DNA of 6,200 nucleotides from Deltaproteobacteria bacterium (GTDB lineage: Bacteria > Desulfobacterota > Desulfobacteria > Desulfobacterales > SURF-7). The position numbers were made by a program, and so were the translations under genes. The notes beneath the pieces are model-generated. The model searched no databases, was not told the DNA's origin, and worked only from the letters and a program-made list of their open reading frames with translations. Positions 1-4,643 of this stretch are shown piece after piece. The stretch lies in assembly GCA_019307665.1 (NCBI GenBank), contig JAFDJC010000192.1:1-6200 (forward strand). Reading direction: 5' to 3'. Numbering within the stretch: the stretch's first letter is position 1; every line of letters begins with the position of its first letter.

Positions 1-1794
1 CCCCCGGTTTCTGTTTGATGTATAGGCAGTCAGACCTTTGATACCGCGGTCCCGGGCAAAATCTGCCAGTTTTGTCTGGATAACGGTAGAGATGCCTTTT
101 CCCTGCCATGCCTTTTCAACGCTAAAAGCGACCTCTGCGATCTGACTTTCCGGGTCCAGAAAATAGCAACCTACTGCAAGTACCTTTTCAAAACCAGGAT
201 CTCCGATTACCGCAACAATCGTCATGTTATGGTCGTAATCCACCTGGAAGACATCGGCAACTTCATCTCGAACAAAAGAAGTCTTCTCATGCAGAAACCG
301 ATTAAAAACGTCTTTTCTGTCAAGGCGGTAGAAATGTTCTTGAAGTGCACGCTCATCCGTAGGCCTTGCAGGTCTTAAATGAACTCTTTGACCATCAATA
401 AAAATGTTATCTTCAATGCTCTGCGGATAAACACTTCGAATGGTATCTGCAAGGGACCGTTCTTTATCAATCAAACCCATTTCTTTTGCTTTATAAAACA
501 GCTCATCCCGGAAGTTCGGATGGGCAATGCTGATCATGGCGATGGCTCTTTCCTGGAGGCTCTTCCCAAAAAGGTTAACCACACCATATTCAGTAACCAC
601 ATATTGAACATCTCCCCTGGGTACAACAATGGGCATACTTTTTAACTCTGGCACAATGCTGCTGTTCTTACCTGCATTGGTTGTTGCAGGAAGCATGAGA
701 ATGTTTTTCCCTTCAGGGGCCATGGTTGCACCGCGGATGAAATCCATAATGCCTGTAACACCTGATAAATAATTGGATGGCAGTGCATCTGCAGACACCT
801 GTCCGGTAAGATCCATTGTTCTGGCCACATTCAAGGCAACCATCCTGTAATGGCGGGCAATAATCATAGGGTCGTTAACATAGTCTGATGGAAAAAAATC
901 AATTCCCGGGTTGTCGTGTAAAAACTCATAAAGGTTTTTGGATCCAATAGCACTACTGGCAACCATTTTGCCTTCATTGAAACCTTTCTTTTTATTCGTA
1001 ATTACTCCTAAAGAAACAAGGCTCATAAAACGGTCCGTAATGACCTGGGTGTGCACCCCAAGGTCATTCTTTTCAGCCAGAGCCTGTAAAAGTCCATCGG
1101 GTGTGGCTCCCATGCTGACTTGTAATGTGGACCCGTCATCAACAAGGTTTGCCACGTGGTTTGCTATAAGATGAGCAAATGGATATTCTGAAACATTTCC
1201 GATGGTGAGGAGTTCTTCTTCTTGTTCAACAATGACATCCACATCATTTACACTGATGAAGCTTTTTCCCAGTATGCGGGGCATCCTGGGGTTTACCTGG
1301 GCAATGACCAGGTCTGCAGACTGGGCTGCAGCCAATGTGACGTCCACGCTGACCCCAAGACTCATCCAGCCAAAATCATCGGGTTCACAAACCTGGATCA
1401 GTGCAACATCAATAGGCAATTGTCTGCTTTTAAAAAGATGCGGGACCGATGACAGGTTCACAGGAGTGATGAAGCGTTTGTTCCGCGATAATAGATTGGA
1501 TTTGCCGGATCCCAGATAAAAAAAGCGTACATTGAAATTCTTTGCTAGGCTCTGATCGGAAACAGGTGCCAGGGGTGTGGTTTCAAGGCTGAGCTGGCGT
1601 ACGATTTCAAGATCCGTTAAATTTCCGGACTGAGAAGCCAGTTCCTTCATAAGAGCTTGTGGCTCACCGCAGGCAGAACCGATATATACACGCTGGCCAC
1701 GTTTGATCATTTGAATCGCCTGTTGCGCACTTTGTCTTTTGGAGACATAATCATCCGGCCAGTAGGTGTTCTTATTTGATGCTTTAAAAGTCAT
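1..1794 (-). CDS. Acetyl-CoA hydrolase/CoA-transferase-like protein fused to GNAT acetyltransferase domain (3' end beyond window)
   Basis: 598 codons are open from ATG at 1794 to the left edge, where the frame continues. Residues about 15-455 resemble the class I acetyl-CoA hydrolase/4-hydroxybutyrate CoA-transferase family: an N-terminal 'RGQRVYIGSACGEP' segment, 'GVITNKKK', 'YVNDP', 'DLTGQV', 'DFIRGA', 'VVTEYGVVNLFGKS' (E402) and 'IAHPNFR' (about 423-429). Residues from about 471 ('VHLRPARPTDE') form a GNAT domain whose acetyl-CoA-binding loop is 'WQGKGIST' (563-570); the last strands are cut off. Family members move CoA between carboxylic acids in the cytoplasm; such GNAT fusions are common in Desulfobacterota. 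The expected catalytic Glu of the 'HTE' motif is Gln250, and the usual 'SGIGG' loop reads 'SGVTG' (344-348), so classical CoA-transferase activity is doubtful. The start is the only in-frame ATG after an upstream TGA; its ribosome-binding site is weak. It lies 38 nt after the PAS gene, probably in the same operon. Family is confident; activity is not. Confidence 0.9.
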   Translation of the reverse strand, partial: MTFKASNKNTYWPDDYVSKRQSAQQAIQMIKRGQRVYIGSACGEPQALMKELASQSGNLTDLEIVRQLSLETTPLAPVSDQSLAKNFNVRFFYLGSGKSNLLSRNKRFITPVNLSSVPHLFKSRQLPIDVALIQVCEPDDFGWMSLGVSVDVTLAAAQSADLVIAQVNPRMPRILGKSFISVNDVDVIVEQEEELLTIGNVSEYPFAHLIANHVANLVDDGSTLQVSMGATPDGLLQALAEKNDLGVHTQVITDRFMSLVSLGVITNKKKGFNEGKMVASSAIGSKNLYEFLHDNPGIDFFPSDYVNDPMIIARHYRMVALNVARTMDLTGQVSADALPSNYLSGVTGIMDFIRGATMAPEGKNILMLPATTNAGKNSSIVPELKSMPIVVPRGDVQYVVTEYGVVNLFGKSLQERAIAMISIAHPNFRDELFYKAKEMGLIDKERSLADTIRSVYPQSIEDNIFIDGQRVHLRPARPTDERALQEHFYRLDRKDVFNRFLHEKTSFVRDEVADVFQVDYDHNMTIVAVIGDPGFEKVLAVGCYFLDPESQIAEVAFSVEKAWQGKGISTVIQTKLADFARDRGIKGLTAYTSNRNRG

Positions 1795-1832
1795 GTCAGC
1801 TGCTTGTTTTTCGGTTGGGGTTGACAGTGCCG

Positions 1833-2492
1833 TTATGCTGTTTTTTCAAAATCCATATAAAATCTCTCTTCACAGGCAGGGCACATACTGTGGGTGAATT
1901 CTGCCTCAGAGTGTTCTTCGATATAATGTTCAAGTTTGTTCCAATAGCCTTTATCATCCCGGATTTTTTTGCAGGTTGAGCAAATGGGGATCAGCCCTCT
2001 TAACTTCTTAATTCGAGTAGACGCCAAATGCAGATCCATGACGAGTTGTTCCTTTTCTTCTTCAAGGCGCTTACGCTCGGTAATATCCTGCAAGGTTTCA
2101 ACTGCCGCGACCAGTTTACCATCCGCGTTGTATACAGGGGCAGCATCAAAAATAATATATTTTCTGTTCCCGGCCAGGACCGGATACCAGCCTGCAGCAT
2201 GAAAACCGTTTGATAAAAGGACAGACTTTTCATAAACGTCGTAATATTTAGAGCCCGTGTCCTGTTCTGCATCTATAATAAGGTCCGAAAGACAGGGTCG
2301 TTTGTGGTCATAGAATACCCTCCAGTGATTATTGGTCCCAATTATTTTGCTTGATGAAATCCCCGTGAGTTTTTCGCAAGCCTTGTTCCAATAAATCACA
2401 TGATGATTGGCATCGATCGCAAAAAGTGCTACCGCACAATTTTGAATAAAGCTTTCAATATTCACTGAGTCTTCCGTCAATTTGTTATTCAT
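1833..2492 (-). CDS. PAS-domain sensor protein with C-terminal CxxC...CxxC domain
   Basis: 219 residues, no signal peptide or membrane segment, so probably cytoplasmic. Residues about 10-140 form one PAS domain ('ALFAIDANHHVIYWNKACEK', ending in 'AAVETLQDITERK'). A charged helix at about 138-165 links it to a short C-terminal domain beginning 'GLIPICSTCKKIRDDKGYW', with paired cysteines C171/C174 and C204/C207 that could bind zinc or another metal, or be redox-active. This C-terminal module recurs at the ends of PAS and receiver proteins in Desulfobacterota; its function is, to my knowledge, undefined. There is no kinase, cyclase, phosphodiesterase or HTH output, so it presumably signals by protein contact or by the cysteine domain itself. 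Its PAS domain is closely related to the first one of the sigma-54 activator at 4644-6200. It sits 93 nt after the receiver-porin gene and 38 nt before the CoA-transferase gene. The start is supported by AAGGA 8 nt upstream. Confidence 0.9.
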   Translation of the reverse strand: MNNKLTEDSVNIESFIQNCAVALFAIDANHHVIYWNKACEKLTGISSSKIIGTNNHWRVFYDHKRPCLSDLIIDAEQDTGSKYYDVYEKSVLLSNGFHAAGWYPVLAGNRKYIIFDAAPVYNADGKLVAAVETLQDITERKRLEEEKEQLVMDLHLASTRIKKLRGLIPICSTCKKIRDDKGYWNKLEHYIEEHSEAEFTHSMCPACEERFYMDFEKTA

Positions 2493-2500
2493 CGTCTTTT

Positions 2501-2505
2501 TCCTT
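2501..2505 (-). promoter_or_regulatory. Shine-Dalgarno site of the PAS protein
   Basis: On the minus strand AAGGA lies 8 nt before the ATG at 2492, within a purine-rich stretch. It fixes the start and shows that this gene can be translated independently despite the 93-nt gap after the preceding gene. Confidence 0.7.
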
Positions 2506-2585
2506 TCATAATGAAATTGTCAGATATACTTAAAGGTCAGTCCTGAAAACTGATCTGTCCTAGTTGAGCTTTGACTCAATTCGGT

Positions 2586-4325
2586 CTAAAATGTGAGCAT
2601 CCATGAATTCTGGATGCGGATATCATCGCCATTTGAATCATCTTTATAATCGGTTTTCCAATAGCTGAGTTCTAAGCCAACAGAAAGATATTTCGCAAAA
2701 AAGTATGTGGCATTGCCGAACATGAAACTGTTACGGGAGCGCGCCCCGGAAATAAGATCACCATCCCTTGGGTTGTCTATTCCGCCGCCTGCATTAAAAG
2801 CCCAGCGTTCAGATGGCGTGAAGCCAAGTTGCGCCCAACCGCCAACAGTTTTTATCTCTTCGTTTGTCATTGGATTCACTCCCTGGCCAATGCCTCCGAA
2901 ATAGGAATCAAAGTTTTCCGCCAAAAAACATTCACCTTTAAACTCTAGGGTATTACTGATTGGAAACAGGATATCGGCATTTACAGACCATGTTTGAACA
3001 TCCACATCTTTGCCGCCGGAAATAGAATCGATTTCTTCTTCGCCGTAGTGACCGCTGACACCAAACTCCATTTTCTTTTTGTTGTAGGGTCTCGAATAGC
3101 TTAATCGACCTAAAATTGAAGGGAGACTTGCATCCTGGCCATCGTCTGTTCCAAAACCATCCAAGTCCTGTCCGATTTGACTGGAAAGGGAGGTCTCAAT
3201 CTTAAAGGTGTTGTCCTGTTCCTCCCACCATTTTGTGAATTTTAATTGTGGACGACGATAACCCACATTCCCGGCAAACCAGCCTACCGAATAATTGAGG
3301 GTTGTTGGCGTTAAAGGAGAGATAAGGTCAGATGTTTGACCGAACAATATAGACCAGTCTGGAGCCATGATTTGACCGTAAGCGTGACGCATCTGTATGG
3401 TGGATTTATTTTCAGTGGCAAATTCCGGATTATAAAAATCAATTTCAATTCGACCTGAAATTTCTTTATCACCGATGTTTGGGGCAAAGATTCTGGTTCC
3501 AAGACGCGTCTGACGTGCAGTAAAACTGGTTCGGCTATCAGAATTATTATTTTTGTCTTCAGGAGGAACCCAGATAACATAGTCGCCATCATCTCCGACT
3601 ACAGCTGAATCGTCATAGCTCATGTCGAACTTAATCGTCCCATAGGGTTTAAGTCGCCAACCAGCGGGCAGGTCAAGAGCCCCTGAAGCCGTTTCATTTG
3701 TTTTGAGAGGTTGGTCTTTTTTAGTATCCGAGGTTTCAGTCTGTTCTTTAAGTGCAATATTTTTTTTAATCTCATCAAGGTCGGCACGGAGTCTGGAAAT
3801 TTCTTCCAAGGCTTGCTGCAGTTTTAAATGGATATCTTCATCTTCTGAAAGGGCTTCAGTGGGGATGTTCATAACCAAGGCGAATATCAACAAAATTGTT
3901 ACGCCTATATTTTTTATGAAGGTTTTTTTTGGGGAGATTTTTTTGGATAGATACGCTCTTCCTTGATTTTTCTTTGAGATATGATCCAGGATTTTTTTCA
4001 GGATGGCTATACTGAACGGTTTTACCATATAGAAAATAATCCCTTGCTTTCTGACTTGTAATTCCAACTCTCTGGAATTGTTGTCTGTCATTGTAACGAT
4101 TCCGGCTTGTGGCTGAAATTCCTTTATTCGTGGAATCAATTCATAAGCATGAATATCAGGCAGGGAAATATCCATTAATATGAGGTCAAACGTTCTTTTT
4201 CGTATTCTTTCCAAAGCGTCCGTTCCTGTAACGGACCATTCTGATTTGTGATCCCACTCTGCAAAGGCGTTTATAAACTCTTCAGCCAAAATAGGATCAG
4301 TTTCGATCAGCAAAATATTCATCAT
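2586..4325 (-). CDS. Response-regulator receiver domain fused to DcaP-like outer-membrane porin
   Basis: One uninterrupted 579-residue frame joins two proteins normally found in different compartments. Residues 1-120 are a CheY-like receiver: 'NILLIETDP' strand, phospho-acceptor D52 in 'LILMDISLPD', T80 and K102 ('MVKPF'). The acidic pair is E8-T9 rather than two acids, so metal binding may be weakened. Residues about 125-160 read as a Sec signal peptide (Lys-rich n-region, hydrophobic 'GVTILLIFALVMNI', possible cleavage after A158-L159-S160). Residues about 163-195 are coiled coil, then an acidic/Thr-rich linker, then a barrel from about 222 ('GWRLKPYGTIKFDMSYDD', 'RQTRLGTRIFAP', 'RHAYGQIMAP', 'FGQTSDLISPL') ending in the aromatic terminus 'SWMLTF' typical of outer-membrane proteins. 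The order coiled coil then barrel fits DcaP-type trimeric porins, which pass organic acids. The second of two tandem ATGs (4322) has better spacing from AAGGGG. It is the first gene after a sigma-54 promoter. Both domain families are clear; DcaP assignment is moderate; how the fusion works is unknown. Confidence 0.9.
   Translation of the reverse strand: MMNILLIETDPILAEEFINAFAEWDHKSEWSVTGTDALERIRKRTFDLILMDISLPDIHAYELIPRIKEFQPQAGIVTMTDNNSRELELQVRKQGIIFYMVKPFSIAILKKILDHISKKNQGRAYLSKKISPKKTFIKNIGVTILLIFALVMNIPTEALSEDEDIHLKLQQALEEISRLRADLDEIKKNIALKEQTETSDTKKDQPLKTNETASGALDLPAGWRLKPYGTIKFDMSYDDSAVVGDDGDYVIWVPPEDKNNNSDSRTSFTARQTRLGTRIFAPNIGDKEISGRIEIDFYNPEFATENKSTIQMRHAYGQIMAPDWSILFGQTSDLISPLTPTTLNYSVGWFAGNVGYRRPQLKFTKWWEEQDNTFKIETSLSSQIGQDLDGFGTDDGQDASLPSILGRLSYSRPYNKKKMEFGVSGHYGEEEIDSISGGKDVDVQTWSVNADILFPISNTLEFKGECFLAENFDSYFGGIGQGVNPMTNEEIKTVGGWAQLGFTPSERWAFNAGGGIDNPRDGDLISGARSRNSFMFGNATYFFAKYLSVGLELSYWKTDYKDDSNGDDIRIQNSWMLTF
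3846..3953 (-). other. Internal signal-peptide-like segment (residues about 125-160 of the receiver-porin)
   Basis: The segment has a Lys-rich stretch (KKISPKKTFIKN), a 14-16 residue hydrophobic core and a small-residue site A-L-S followed by acidic EDED, the layout of a signal peptidase I substrate. It begins about 125 residues into the protein rather than at the N-terminus. No ATG, GTG or TTG in any frame lies close upstream to start a separate porin, although an SD-like AAGGAAGAG occurs at 3956-3964. Confidence 0.65.
3910..3998 (-). repeat. Cluster of homopolymeric A runs at the receiver-porin junction
   Basis: Read on the coding strand, this 89-bp stretch contains A runs of 7 (3992-3998), 5 (3966-3970), 7 (3938-3944), 8 (3923-3930) and 6 (3910-3915). 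The 8-base run is read CCA AAA AAA ACC, so it contains an in-frame A AAA AAA slippery heptamer. Losing one A from the 7- or 8-base run, or a +1 shift, puts a TAA at 3914-3916 in frame and ends the protein right after the receiver. Whether slippage occurs is inference. Confidence 0.5.
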
Positions 4326-4333
4326 GTCCCCTT
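4326..4333 (-). promoter_or_regulatory. Shine-Dalgarno site of the receiver-porin, choosing between two tandem ATGs
   Basis: AAGGGGAC directly precedes ATGATG. The G run is only 2 nt from the first ATG (4325) but 5 nt from the second (4322), so translation more likely begins at the second, making the protein one residue shorter. Confidence 0.6.
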
Positions 4334-4371
4334 ATTTCTCTGCTGTAGATGATGTCTTCACTGACTCTAAG

Positions 4372-4387
4372 AGCAAGGGGTGTGCCG
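4372..4387 (-). promoter_or_regulatory. Sigma-54 (RpoN) -24/-12 promoter for the receiver-porin operon
   Basis: The minus strand reads CGGCACACCCCTTGCT, against the consensus TGGCAC-N5-TTGCW: GG and GC are separated by exactly 10 nt and only the first base differs. The predicted start of transcription is near 4361, giving a leader of about 36 nt before the ATG at 4325. The gene immediately upstream encodes a sigma-54 activator with an intact GAFTGA loop, which supports the site. Confidence 0.8.
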
Positions 4388-4475
4388 AATAGCTGAATCG
4401 ATCCTTAACTGCCTGAAAATACGAAAATATTAATGATTTAGTGAAAAATGCCTAAGGGATATATGGTGAGATGGT

Positions 4476-4573
4476 TGTGACAGGTATGGCACACCGGGAC
4501 ATGATAATATAGACTTAGTATTTGAAAATATTAGAAAAATAAAAGGTGTGACAGGGTTGTCCCGTTTCGTGCC
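4476..4573. promoter_or_regulatory. Candidate enhancer (upstream activator) region with inverted and direct repeats
   Basis: About 115-210 bp upstream of the predicted sigma-54 start there are two inverted arms of the form GGCAC-N(2-4)-CGGGACA: 4488-4501 on the plus strand and 4558-4573 on the minus strand. Overlapping them is a direct repeat TGTGACAGG (4476-4484 and 4547-4555), a dyad TGTG-N10-CACA (4476-4493) and a dyad GACA-N4-TGTC (4550-4561). The AT-rich stretch between the arms (4502-4544) could favour bending. Distance and symmetry suit an NtrC-family activator, but the cognate motif is unknown. Confidence 0.5.
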
Positions 4574-4643
4574 TAGGAGGCTGTGCGTTGATGGTGAGGG
4601 TTAGGATGGAATGCAAGCCGCTCGAGTTATTTGCTGACGACTC

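Larger units (their letters stand above)
4326..4643. other. 318-bp intergenic region
   Basis: This is the only long non-coding stretch. From right to left it holds the end of the activator gene with no visible rho-independent terminator (4574-4643), the repeat-rich candidate enhancer (4476-4573), an AT-rich spacer with no site I can name (about 4388-4475), the sigma-54 promoter (4372-4387) and the leader with its ribosome-binding site. I see no small gene, tRNA or riboswitch. Confidence 0.7.

Noticed and set aside
1202..1519. Plus-strand open frames opposite the CoA-transferase gene, and similar ones at 5116-5484 and 3703-3966.
   Set aside because: They are antisense to well-supported conserved genes, show no recognisable domain and have no convincing ribosome-binding site; they are chance shadows.
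2532..2579. Hairpins between the receiver-porin and PAS genes (TTGAG/CTCAA at 2564-2579, and a TCAGT/ACTGA pair) as a terminator.
   Set aside because: Stems are only 5 bp and no T run follows on the transcribed strand, so a rho-independent stop is not supported; partial attenuation cannot be excluded.
3846..3970. A separate porin gene with its own start inside the 2586-4325 frame, using the SD-like AAGGAAGAG at 3956-3964.
   Set aside because: No ATG, GTG or TTG follows at usable distance in any of the three minus-strand frames; the nearest in-frame ATG upstream is M100, inside the receiver.
4476..4493. CRP/FNR-type site TGTGA...GCACA.
   Set aside because: The spacer between half-sites is 8 nt rather than the usual 6 (CRP) or 4 (FNR), and the second half deviates from TCACA.
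4487..4502. Plus-strand TGGCACACCGGGACAT as a second, divergent sigma-54 promoter.
   Set aside because: The -24 half matches, but the -12 position reads GACA instead of TTGC, and no plus-strand gene follows. It is better explained as part of the inverted repeats.
4506..4511. Minus-strand TATATT as a sigma-70 -10 element in the intergenic region.
   Set aside because: No acceptable -35 hexamer lies 16-18 nt upstream, and the region is simply AT-rich.
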